A stretch of DNA of 64,000 nucleotides from Rhynchonema sp. JSB1_4 (taxonomy: Eukaryota > Nematoda > Chromadorea > Monhysterida > Xyalidae): the NCBI GenBank assembly GCA_030248065.1, contig JASAMV010002558.1, forward strand, positions 78,641-142,640, given 5' to 3'. Below are positions 26,401-37,900 of this stretch, piece by piece. Numbering within the stretch: position 1 is the first letter of the stretch; each line of letters begins with the position of its first letter. The translations under genes were made by a program, and so were the position numbers. The notes under the pieces are model-generated. The model saw nothing but the letters and a program-made list of their open reading frames with translations, did not search any database and was not told where the DNA came from.

Positions 26401-29400
26401 TTAGGCTATTGGCGAATCTTTAAACTCCAAAACATTCGTTTGTCCTTTCAGCTGTTGCACTGCGTGTTTCACTATGCTCAGTGTATCATGCGTCGTCTGC
26501 GAAAGCACGGTCTGAAGCTGAAATACGACTCGAGCAAGGAGTTCCGTACGTGGTACAACACCCTGTTGGCACTGCCGTTGCTACCAGCCGACGACGTGAT
26601 GATGCTCTGGGATGCCGGGTTGTTTGGTCTGCCGCCGCGGCTCAGGCGGTTGCTGGGCAGCGATGCTGGCAAAGCAGACAAACTATTGAAGTCGCTCTAC
26701 GTACGTATGCCTTGCTTTTTACACCTAGGCCGGTATACACTTCAGATTATAAGATTATAATCAATTAAACAATTATAAAGTATGAGTTCTTGATTGTGAC
26801 TTTATCTAATTGCAGAAGACGTTCCTGGCGCCTGGCTGTCGATTTAACATCAGGTATTGGTGCCATTTCAACAACCCGGGGTCACGAACGAATAATTCGA
26901 TGGAGGGGCACTGGGGTGCTAATCGAAGGCACGTTTAATCTAGTCAGTCGACCGTTGTTTCGACTTGTTAACACATTAATCGATATCCCGTGATCTGATC
27001 CGATCAGATCGGACAGATCTCAAAACCGATGGATTCTCATATAGTCATTTTGGATGGATTCTCATATGTCATTGTGCGACCAATATCGACCGTATACGTA
27101 ATCTGTGTGGCATCTTTTACTGAAAACTGCAAGGTTACTGAAAAAAAACTTTCCAGGCTGGGCGCGCCAACTGGCAATCCGACGACTGGTCGAGTGCTGG
27201 AATTCACGTGGAATCGTCACGCCATGGAACAACATGAAGCGTTGCATATGGAGAGGGGGCGAATGCGAGAGGTCGTGTGTGTGCAAGTTACCATTCGTTA
27301 TTGTGATGTTAACGGGACGATAGGAACAGTATCAGTGCAACGAAAGGTGACACTGGGCCAACCGTTGTTCTCTCAGGTCGAATATGCGTACATCACATTG
27401 CACAAAGAGCTTCTTGACGCACGCCGTGATTTTGTGAAGCGTGATGAGCTGCTAAAAGTGACTTTTGAGCAAGACAGCTTGCTGCATTTGTGGCGATCGT
27501 GTGATGATCCGGGAGACGATCCACTGAAAGTTTGTTCAGTTTGAATCGGCTTTATCAGCTTACACCTGTCGACCGAGCTTTCTATCCACTTTCATCCAGC
27601 TGACGTGTACAGTGTTGCGAACATACCACCACATATAGTTTGCTCTGTCACCAATTACATTGTGTTGCTCAGAAGCTGGCGTTGGAAACAAAGCGACGGC
27701 TGGTGCGTGACCACAGGCCATTCCCTGATGTTCCCTGGCAGGCGGATGGTCCCGACATTCGACAGCAGAAACTGGCTGCAATTCACCGCTGTATCAGAGA
27801 AACACTGGTCCTCAAATTTGCTCGACGCATGTCATTCGCTCAGGTATGTACTGTACATGGCTAATGTACTGTAATGTGTATGCACTGAGCCAACAGTGTC
27901 AGTTCCTGAGCATATAAACGTTTTTGTGCTGATAAAACATAATGGTGTTCTTTTTACGTGCAGGCAAAAGCCAAACGCGCCAAACAGTCAACCAGGAGCA
28001 ACGATTTGGCGACCAAAGGCAGAAAACGGCCGGTGACACTCGCTGTCTCAGACGAGCAACCAGTTATTCCACCCAAGCGAACGCGCGTGAATGTGACACA
28101 AAAACCGCCCAGCCCACGGCAAGAATCTAAGGGTACGTACTGTATGCATTCAGATTCAGGTGTTTCCATAAAAACCAGTTTTTGAGTCACAAAGTATCAC
28201 CTTTTCGTGTTCGTGGCTGTTGCAGTTTTGACCAGCGTAAATACTGCTTATTAGGCACAGAAGGACAACTTTCACGCTGGTCAAAATCACAGCAGTAACT
28301 TCATGTTCCATCACGAGCTATCGAAGGTATCCAACTATATCCAAAGTAATGCAATGAAGATGAGCAACATTTTTATCGTCTCTGGATCCGATCTTTCGAC
28401 ATTCAGGTATCCAGCGAGCAGTTGGTCAGCCCCCGACTCGACGAGCAATTTGGCTTGCACAGGCAAGGAAGAAGGGCCGCAGGCTGCATTACGAACGCAC
28501 ACAACAGCGACCACCTACAGACAGTCTGCGAACAAGAAAAGGGTGTGTTTCAGTGGGGAATATGAACTCTAAATGCTGTTATTCACTGTACTTCTCTGCG
28601 TGCAGGCATCAGAATCCCGACCTACGGTGCTTCGCCGCTGCTGGATCTCAACTTGTGGTGCAAAATCGGACATTTGGTGACGCAATCGCCCATTATTCTC
28701 CACCACCATTTCAGTTCGTCACCAGACCAGCTCGGTAGGTTCTTCAAAATTTTGATGCCAGTATCAAACTTGGTGATCGGGTCAAATACGAATTTGGTCA
28801 AATTGGGTCCCATTTAATAAAATTGTCATAAGCTGAAACTGAAATACAATGGAACTTACAGTTCCCTTTCTATTCAATACATTCAGATTCATAATTTTCA
28901 GCAATGACACAACGGCGCCGTGCCCCACTGTTTCGGATAAGACTACTGGTGTTGCGTGCTCGACCCCAAGCCCCACTGTTTCGGATAAGACTACTGATGT
29001 TGCGTACTCGACCCCAACCGTTGCCTCGGCTCCGTGCCCCACTGTTTCGGATAAGACTACAGCCAAAGATTCGAATTCACCGACTGACGCTATTTCACAG
29101 TACGTCTCCGTCTCACTTTTTGCTTAATCACACATTGTAACATATAGGCATCGTGGAAAATAGCAAGTTGTTGCCATTCTATAGTCACTGCATGTAACAA
29201 ATTCTCACCGGTTTTAGTATTTTATGTGTGCACCAGGGATTATGTATGTAGGTACACATAATAATGAAAAACACCTTGGATTTTCAGTGCACTGTACGGC
29301 TTGTACAAGCAACGCAACCAGAGTTCGCAAAGTGCGCTCAAGGTTCAAGCGTTGACCGAGCTAAGGAATGCCGTTAGTGCGTTCATGCTCGAAGATGACC

Positions 29401-31227
29401 AGGACCACGCAGACAAGGGTGTGATGCGGGTAAGTAATGCACCCAACAATGATTACCAAATGAATACATAGCTATACGTATGTATACAGTATTATACGTA
29501 ATTTAATGGGTAATTGCAAAATGGTTGATGTGCACTGCACCGACGAACAGCTCACGCCATGCGATGGGATCGAAGTTAATTTGAAATAAACTTATATGCC
29601 TTGTATTGTATTGGCGTGTGACGAAAGGCTTGCGTTTGCGTGCGTACCCCTGTTTGCACTCCTCCAACGTACCAAACTTACTGTAATTAGCACAGTACGT
29701 ATAATTCAGGACGCTGCCGAGTTTGTGACCATCATTCTCCGACAGTTACCCCGAGAAGGCTGCATGCTACTGGACATCCCAGACATCTACTCGTTTGATC
29801 AGCAGCACATGTTCTCCTGCCAAGATTGTCAGCGTTACCAACCAGTACAAGGTTATCTAAATTTAGTGCTTTTCTTGATCCTGAAGTGTACGCATATATT
29901 GAACACAGAGTCCAGTCTCGCCAGAATCGGTGATAAATTATTACGATGCACACAGGAGGCTTCGATTTCCGCGGGGTGCTTGTCCGGAATCTTCAGGTGG
30001 TACAAAAGTAGCACATGGATATATGTATGTAAAGGCAAACTACACCAACACGAGCCCAACTTCGAAGGTGGTGTGTGTTCAAAAACGAAAAGAAAGAGAA
30101 AATCATCATGCTCCACTTTGTATTCTTCACCGTGTAACAATTCCCAAATTAGCAGCCACGTATGAATGTTTCACCGTTCTGCCAGCTGCGAAATCGAGCT
30201 CATGTTGGTGTAGTTTGCCTTTACCTCTTGAATTGTTGCAGGGCTGATTGACACGGACATGAACAGTGTTTGGGTGCGTGTCAGCCACCTGCCAGCGGAT
30301 ATCGACTCAATGCAGCAAGTGCTGGAGTGGTACGGCAAACCGCACGACAAACATCCAGACCGAGTGGGCAGGGACTCGGATGGTGACGATCGGTCACATC
30401 AAGGTGTCAACGAAGTGCCTGACGCTGTGTGCGTGCACTGCAGTGGTACGCACATTTGGCCAGCAAAACGATTGCAGCTGTTGGGCAAGTGAGTAAGGCA
30501 GCGTACTGCAATGCTATCTGGTCCTTGACAGGTATACGCGATGCGCACCATGTCATCATGAACTTTATGCAAACATTGGGCACTCTTTAGTCAGTCCTGA
30601 TTAAACATTGGGTGACAGCTGCAACGTTGTATCAGTCACGTCATAACGCAAACGCAGCAATCGGGATCAGGTCTCAAGGAAAATAAATAAATGTTGTCCA
30701 AATTACAGGCTTTTGTTTGTGTGGCTCGACCGTCGGTTGAATGAGTTCGGCACACAACCTCACGGCGGTCTCGGACAGCTAAGCGACAAACCAATTCAAC
30801 TCGAGCCGACCATCAAGCTCAACTCAATCACCAGTGTTCGGTACCCACCATACCGCACGGTGGGCGTATTGGTGAGAACTGGAGGTTAGTAAATTATCGG
30901 CCAGACACACAGGTATTATACCGTATGACCAATACGTTTGTGTTTTAGTATGTTTGCTGGGCCATATGTTCATATCGGAATCAAAAGCAGCAGTCAATGA
31001 ATATGACAACACAAAACGAAGTATTCTGCAGGATAAGAGTCCAAAGAGCTGTTTTTTTTTCAGCGCACTTCATCACATTTGCTGAGGTGGAAGGCCGGTG
31101 GAAGAAATTTGATGACGAAAACGTGACCGAAACAAAGTTTGCTGAAGTGGCAGCTCAAAGTGCAACCAATGCTGTCATGGTGTTGTACGAAAACGTAACT
31201 GATGAGATCTTGTTTGCACCATTTTAG
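23421..31227 (+). CDS. MULE-type transposase fused to a USP/C19 deubiquitinase-like domain, 24 exons
   Basis: Exons: 23421-23630, 23705-23874, 23957-24073, 24156-24272, 24355-24471, 24633-24743, 24817-25141, 25390-25592, 25728-25896, 26000-26209, 26452-26700, 26816-26928, 27157-27286, 27377-27529, 27673-27843, 27964-28132, 28407-28542, 28606-28734, 28902-29099, 29288-29429, 29710-29851, 30242-30488, 30709-30884 and 31064-31227. All phases close: 4068 bases, 1355 residues. Order: basic N-terminus; Ser/Thr-rich TVSDKTT repeats (about 105-244); FLYWCH-like Cys/His segment (QCRCQK ... HHPAKC, about 310-345); MULE DDE domain with LFIDSTFATAPKGYKQ, IMMDFEEAQTQAF, LLHCVFHYAQCIMRRLRKHG and NNSMEGHWG (about 490-700); Lys/Arg-rich linker; three more TVSDKTT repeats (about 1005-1050); then a USP fold with DAAEFVTIILRQL, CQDCQ, VCVHCSG, FVWLDRRLNEFG, YRTVGVLVRTGAHFITF and WKKFDDENV. 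The USP catalytic Cys box is not visible. One GC-AG intron (donor at 26929) is needed. It could be an intact transposon gene or a domesticated one. Phase closure argues for one product; RNA evidence would be decisive. Confidence 0.8.
23875..24600 (+). repeat. 199-bp tandem array of exon plus intron
   Basis: Three full units start at 23957, 24156 and 24355, each a 117-base exon plus an 82-base intron. A cut fourth copy starts at 24554. The upstream exon 23705-23874 ends with the same repeat. Exon phase is 2 at both ends, so each copy adds exactly 39 residues. Units are almost identical (single changes such as CACATGATT/CACGTGATT/CACATGGTT), which indicates recent duplication. The truncated fourth copy cannot be spliced in frame and is taken as intronic. 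Confidence 0.9.
30029..30224 (+). mobile_element. inverted-repeat MITE family A, copy 1
   Basis: Terminal inverted repeats GTAAAGGCAAACTACACCAA and its complement at the right (TTGGTGTAGTTTGCCTTTAC) flank about 150 bases containing TATGAATGTTTCAC. It sits in the intron before the exon at 30242 and ends 17 bases upstream of that exon. It shares ends and body with the copies at 37300-37478, 39690-39886 and 43155-43350. No coding capacity. Confidence 0.85.
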
Positions 31228-32482
31228 TTCGCTTCAATTTGTGTTTTTTCCCGGTGATTTACTTGTCATTCCTGATTCCTTCATTGTGTGCATGCTCTTG
31301 TTTCTTGTGCAAAATCAGCTGTGCATTTTGTCCATTTTTGCTGGCAAAAAGATTATTGAACGCATCGTAGATTGTTGAACGTAGCGATATCACGTTTGGG
31401 CTTTGTTTTTCCTGCTTGGTGTTGTTGGAGACAGAAAATGTTCGTCTGCAGCTGTCAGCAGTTGGCATACAAGTCAAATATGTTGTCCCCAAAACTGCGA
31501 ACAATCACGCAACATTTTGCGTTCACTCGTTCGGACAAGGTCGGACAAACAACTGCAAACAACACAAAAGACACACCAAACACAACCTAATCCTACGCAC
31601 GCAACCCCACACACAAGCGCTTCACGCCACACCGGCCATACGCACGTTCCGCGTAATTCTGTCAGCATAATGAGTCTTCCCCCCAGCTGCCCAACCCAGG
31701 AAGGCTCATTATATGCATGACACTGCACGCGTAATAAGCCTTCCTGGGATTGGGCCCTGGGGGGAAGGCTCATTATCAGTCCGTTTTATTTATAATGAGT
31801 CTTCCCCCCAGAGCATCTGCAGGGTATACTCATTACAATAGTAATGAGTCTTCCATCAACCGTTTTTTCTCTGGTAATCGCATTTATTCGTGTCAGAGGT
31901 CGCAATCGGGCCGGCCCGACCTCGGGCCGGGCCGGGCCGGGCCGGGCCGGGCCGGGCCGGAGATTTGGAGGGTCGGGCCGGGCCGGGCCGGGCACCCCGG
32001 CCCGAAGCTTCTGAAGTGACTTATTTTACTGAAAAAGTAGGGTGTTTTTTGTCCAAAATACTAAAATTTCGGACGGATTCAGCAAGTAAGTGATCAGTAT
32101 TGTCCAGTCGTGTGGCTACCCAGGCGTGCAATCAACCTACTGTACCACCAGAAAGGCCTGAAATCAACCGACCTACTCGACCGCCCGGCCGAGCTAGGGG
32201 GGAACAAAATTTTTTATGTCCAAGTTTAGATAAAAATGTACCCAAAAACCCCCAAAATTTTCCATTATTTGGAAAGAAAAATATGGATTTTAAACCAACT
32301 CGAGCCAACAAAAGCAACCCACCGTACCAGCCGGGGGGGCGGCGACCCCCCACCGGACCAGGAGGGCGCGTCATCCACCTGCCGAACCTAGGGGGGACCC
32401 CCCGCCCCCCCCCACACCCCTTCGCAGTGCGGGGGCGGGGGGGGGGGGGGGGCGCCGGGGCCCCCCCCCCCCCCCCCCCCCC

Positions 32483-32553
<71 letters not shown>

Positions 32554-34214
32554 CCCCGACCCCTACCCCCAAAATTCCCCACCCCCAATCCAAAAATCCC
32601 CAACTCAAACCCTAAAAAACCCAAAAAAACAACACCTGCGCGCGCGCGAAATACGCCCCCACACGAAAAAAACAAACACGCAAACAAATAAACCCGTGCC
32701 CCACCCCCCCCCCCCCCCCCCCCCCCCCCCACCCCCACCCACCCCCCCCCCCCCCCCCCCCCCGACCCCCCACCCCCCCCCCCCCCCACCCACCCCCCCC
32801 CCCCCCCCCCCCCCCCCCCCCACACCACCCCACACCACCCCCAACAGTCCCCGCCGCTCCTCCCCCAACTCGATACAACTCCATGAAAAACAAACAAACA
32901 AAAACAAAAAAAATTCTCAAAAAACCAAAAAAAAATAAGCCAAAAAACTGACACAAAAAGCCAGGCACGGGCGCCGCGGGGGGCCCGGCCGGGGGCGCGG
33001 GGACACGGGGCGGGAGGGGCGGGACGGCCGGGCGGGGGGGCGGGGGGCGGGGGGCGGGCGGGGCCGGAGCGGGGCGGGCCCGGCCAGGCCCGGCCCGGCC
33101 CCGCCCGGCCATACCCGCCCCTACGACAAGCGCAGATTCGTCACTAACCCACAAACAAACGCGCAAAAACCAACAACAAACCAGCACACAAGCACCAAAA
33201 CACAACAGAAAACCACAAACACACAACAGAACACAGACATAGAAATAGCCAGGGGGGCAACGCGGCGCCCAGCCCCCCCACCCCCCCCCACCCCGCACCC
33301 CACGGCGACCCCAGAACGCACCGGCCGCGCCCAGCACCCACCCCTCACACCCCCAAACCCCCGCTCACAGGCAATTTTATACCTTTTTAAGGCAAAAACC
33401 GGTGTTTTTCGACCTTATTTTCCCAAAAAACCCACCCTAATACCTATTTTTAGGCGATTTTCGGCGAAAATTTTGAAAAAGTACTGTTTTTACCTCAATT
33501 TTTGGCCAAAATTGTATCACAAAAACGATGTTTTTTCGCCTTTTTGGGTGACCAAAATCATACCTCTCACGCTTCCGGTTCCGGTCCCAACCCCGCATCA
33601 TACTTACCTCCCACACATGGGCCTGCCACTACACTGCTTTGGGAGGGGGGCTCTATTCCGGGGGGGCTCTATTAATTCACTGACCCCTTTTTTGGGGGGG
33701 CTCTATTCCGGGGGAAGGGGCTGTATTTTGGTTTTTACGGTATCTCGAGTCAAACCTTAGGAGGGATGGGGGAAAGGGTATCTATCTCGAGCCGACCCCA
33801 AAGGGTATCTCGAGTAAGTAGATTTATGCTTTTCAAAGGCAAAAATAGGTGTTTTTCGACCTCAGAACCCCAAAAAATCACGCACTCCGCTCGCAAACAC
33901 CCAAAAATGGTCATTTTAGGCCAATTTTCGGCAAAAATATCAAAAAGTACCCATTTTTAGGCCGATTTTGCAGTAAAATTGCATGCAAAAAACGGCCTTT
34001 TTTCGCCTTTTGACGGACCATAGGGGTATCTTGGGTAGCCTCTGGGGGCCCCCAAGGGTACCTTGCAACCATCTGCCTGCCACTACACTATTAAGCATAA
34101 CCCCATACAGGCTTCTATTTCAGGCTTAGGCTTAGGCTTGCGGTTAGGCTTAAGCACCAGCCTGAATCAAATAAAACACACAGCCACGACCCGATTCCCA
34201 CCTCTCCTACACTG

Positions 34215-34371
34215 CAGAGGTCGCAATCGGGCCGGGCCGCGCCGCGATTTTGGGCTTTTGGTTCGGGCCGGGCCGGAGATTTGGGATTTCGGGCCCCGCC
34301 GGGGTGGGCCCGAGGCCCCGAGAGGTCGGGCCGAGCCGGGCCGGCCAAACTCGGCCCGATTGCGACCTCTG
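34215..34371. mobile_element. hAT-type MITE with perfect 8-bp target duplication
   Basis: Inverted termini CAGAGGTCGCAATCGGGCC (left) and GGCCCGATTGCGACCTCTG (right) flank a GGGCC-rich core of 157 bases in all. The 8-base sequence CTACACTG is found directly on both sides (34207-34214 and 34372-34379). CAG-starting ends and an 8-bp duplication are typical of hAT elements. A related end is at 31898 in the (GGGCC)n tract. Confidence 0.9.
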
Positions 34372-34416
34372 CTACACTGGTTTAGTGGGTTGTATTTTTT
34401 GGGGCTCTATTTTAGG

Positions 34417-34747
34417 CAGGGAGATAGTGTACCCCCGAGGGGGGGAAGGGGGGGGGAAGAGCCAAATTCAGGAAAAAGTCACTTTTTGTGGAAAATTTGA
34501 CCTATTTTTGCCCTTTTTGGAAAAAATTCTTCATAAAAAGGGTATTTTGGCGACTTTTGAGAACATTGACCTGAAAATCACACATTTTTGGCCTAAAGAT
34601 GCCTATTTTAGGCCTAAAAATGCCTATTTTAGGCAAAAATTGGGGGAGATAGTGTACCTGGAGGGGGAGATAGGGGGATAGTGTACCACCTGAGGGGGAG
34701 ATAGCGTACCCGAGGGGGGGACCCCCCTCCCCCCAGGAACTACACTG
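34417..34747. mobile_element. hAT-type MITE flanked by ATTTTAGG duplications
   Basis: The element runs from CAGGGAGATAGTGTACCCCC to CCCCCAGGAACTACACTG (331 bases). ATTTTAGG occurs on both sides (34409-34416 and 34748-34755). The termini are only partly complementary. The interior carries the AAAAAGTCACTTTTTG and AGGCCTAAAAATGCC phrases seen in the 20-22 kb mosaic, so that region is probably made of relatives. It encodes nothing. Confidence 0.8.
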
Positions 34748-34900
34748 ATTTTAGGGAATACGGTGGTTGTGTGTGTGATGTGATTTGTGTCTGTGTGTGT
34801 GTGTGATTATTATCTCATGATTTGATTAATTTGCAGGAATAAAAAGGTCAGGTCAAACGCATCCAGTTTCATCCGCGTGCGAGCCAGAAGACCAACTGAA

Positions 34901-37900
34901 ATGGCGACGACGTCAGTGAACAAAGTTGAGGCATTTCTTCGGAACAAAAAGGAGTCCGCCAGCACAACAGAACAAGCAGCCAAGTGGAGGCGATTGGAAG
35001 AACAGTATTCCAAAAAGTCGGTCTGGTCCTGGCGTGAGGCATATAATTTTTCGTTCCTTATAGTAAACGTAAATGGTAAATGTAAACGGTTATGGATTTT
35101 ATCAGTGTACCGTAAGACCTAAAATACAGTGCTGTGGATGGGAAGGGGGTCCCCCAAAGGTACAATATCTCCCCCTCGCCAGTACGTACGGTATGTGGCC
35201 CCCGCGCTCAGGTACAGTATTTCCCCGTCCCCGTCTCTGGGACGGTATCTCCCCCAATTTTTCCAAAATTTCACCCCAAAAGGCCAAAAGTGTCCTTTTT
35301 GGTCCAAAATGGCTAAAAATCGCGCAAAATCTACCAGAAGTGCAAAAATTTGCGCGGTACGTTTTAACTCACCAAAATTGAATTCCCACGAGACCAGTAT
35401 GGTACAGTATCTCCCCCCAGCCCGCCCCAAACCGGATTTCCAACAGCGTCTTCACGTCATGCTCATACATGTACCATCGCAGATCGTCGTATCCCAAAGC
35501 GATACTGCTGTATTTTATCAAAGTTGCGAAAGAATTGGTTCTTTATATTTTGTGAAAAAAACGAAAAAAACGAAAGATTTCCACATGATAAATTTCCAAT
35601 TCCAGTACATGATCAAATAACAGGTACAGGGTATTTGGACCCCAAAAACGGCTGTGAAAGTACACTGTAAAGACACAACGTGTCATTGAGACATAGAAAC
35701 TGCTCAAAATATCCAAGTTACATTGATTCTGAACTCCAGATGGACGTAGGCATTAATGAACCTCCAGAATGTTGAAAAATTGGATTCAAAAACGCTATTT
35801 TTGTCAAAAGTTGGACAAACCTTGTCCCGGTTTTTCATGGATCGAAATTTGTTTTCGGTTGAAAAAATGGCCCGGTTTTTTCGTTTTTTTTCATGAAAAA
35901 TAGAAACCCATTCTGTTCCATTCATAAGTAACTACATATTTTATTTCAGATTATGGCATCCGTTGACGCAGACATTGCTCTCCTACGTGAATGATAAAGA
36001 ATTCTGCAAGGATGTCGATTTATACGAGGTGAGTGAATGGCCTGTTTCTTTGTCCTTTCTTCATCACGCTTTCGTGTGGCTCGCAAGTTGTCAGGGACAA
36101 ATTTGCAGAAGAAGGGTAAACGGTCCGCACAGCTCGTCCTTGTATTACTGTTGCACGCAGTCAGTGTATCATGTGGCCCTTTTCGAGCCGTCGAAATTTT
36201 CACACTATTTTCAGCTGTACCAGAAGTTCATCGACGACTTCAAACATCGCGTCAATCCGCTGGCGCTCGTTCAATTGTCGTTGCCGATCTCGAAGACCAT
36301 TGCAGGCGTGTTGTGCTTGTGTGAATTGTGTTTTCATTTTTGCAATGTGTTATTTTTGTGCTGGTTTTTATATATGCAGTGTAATTTTCGTGTTGGCCGT
36401 TCCAGATCAACAGGCCGGCGAAACATTCCTTGGCGAGATCGAGCACGTCGTCAAATCGCATCCGGAAAGCGTGATTCTGTGTCGGACGGGCGTTGTCGAC
36501 CTGATGTTGGCCGATAAGGATGCCAAAAATCGATGTCCGCACATCGGAAAAGTGGCCGTGAGTCTATGTAGTGACCGAAAATCACACCTTGTGTGTGTGA
36601 ATGCATGTTGTTACACTTTTGTATCCATTTTTAGGATAAGCTGAAGGAACTCGAATCGATGATCGACGCGATCGAAGGCGTCAGCCCTGTTCATGGACCG
36701 TTCTATAAAGTTGGCTTGGTTCAGATACGGTTGTTTTCGTGATTCTAGCACGCTGAATTGCAAACAACTTGAGTTTTACGAAACCTTCATGGTTTTGCGG
36801 CATCTTTTTGAGCGAACGTTCAGGTGTCGGCCACATACCGTCGTGAGATCGGTGACCACAGTGGTTTCTATCGCGAAGCGCTACGGTATCTCGGTTGTGT
36901 CGAATTTGAGACTGGTTGGTGTGTTTATTTTTTTTTGAATATGTTTGCTCAGATAGGAATTTAAAACTCACTTCTTTTTTGTTTCAGTGGAGGACAAGCA
37001 GATTTGGGCAGTGTGCCTTGCCGTCGCTGCGCTGCTCGCCACGGACGTGTATAATTTTGGTGAATTGGTTCGTATTCTCGCTTGTTCCGTTTGATGCTTC
37101 AATTCGATGCGTATCATTATAAGGGAAGGACTTGTTGAAATTAGTCAGGCAGTCGGCATCGCCGTCTTTCTCTGATGATTATCAAACATGTTGCCCTTTA
37201 CATGGTGATTTAGTGAACGTTTTTTGCGCCGTTGAGAAATGTTTTCTTGTTACATTAACCGTCTTGCCGGATCAGGAACTACACTGCGATACACACGAGC
37301 AAACTACGCCAACCCGAGCTCGATTTCGCAGCTGGTATGCCCACAAAACGAATGGAAAAAGAAAATGCTCATGTACCACGTTGTATTCTACAACGTGTAA
37401 CATTTGCCAAAGCAGCCACGTATGAATGTTTCACTAATCCGCCACCTCCGAAATCGGGCTCGTGTTGGCGCAGAGTTACTATACACGTTATGTACCGTAC
37501 TATGTAGTGAGCACTGTTTCCGAAAATTGCAGTCTTGATCGTGTCAGTTCGCTGGAAAAGGGCATAGCCATTGTTCATCCGCTGTTTTTTCTAAAACTGA
37601 TTTCTTCTCGAGGTTCTGCGTTACAGCGGTATTGTCAAGCATTGGTCAAGTTTTCGGCTTTCTTTATCTGAGTAACGGGAAGCAGTGCTGTGTTTGCAGC
37701 TGGCGCTGCCGATCATCGACGTTCTACGCCAAATGAAGGAAGAATGGCTAGTGCAAGTGTTGATGGCCGTGAATGAAGGCAATATGGAGAAATTCATGTC
37801 GTTGAAGAAACACTGGGAAAACAGTCCATATACGGATCTGAAGACGTCCAATCAAGTGATTGTCGAGAAGACACGGCTGTTGTGCGTGATGGAGGTCGGG

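Larger units (their letters stand above)
31228..34900. other. repeat mosaic with GGGCC runs and giant C/G homopolymers
   Basis: No gene is supported. 31670-31860 holds several AATGAGTCTTCCCCCCAG modules in both orientations. 31905-31995 is a (GGGCC)n tract. 32440-32552 and 32703-32820 are almost pure C, interrupted by rare A, with G-rich DNA just before. 32980-33120 is G-rich (GGGCGGGG). 33440-34090 repeats the AGGCCAAAATTGGTGTTTTT-like modules of the 18.8-22.4 kb region. Translations of this DNA are Pro- or Gly-only and are not genes. The homopolymers are also where assembly is least trustworthy. Confidence 0.6.

Noticed and set aside
32100..33340. Several long open frames of Pro or Gly
   Set aside because: They are translations of C/G homopolymers, open in many frames at once.
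35127..35640. Complete hAT element with target duplication in PSMD13 intron 1
   Set aside because: Only the left end is recognisable; no matching right end or 8-bp repeat was found.
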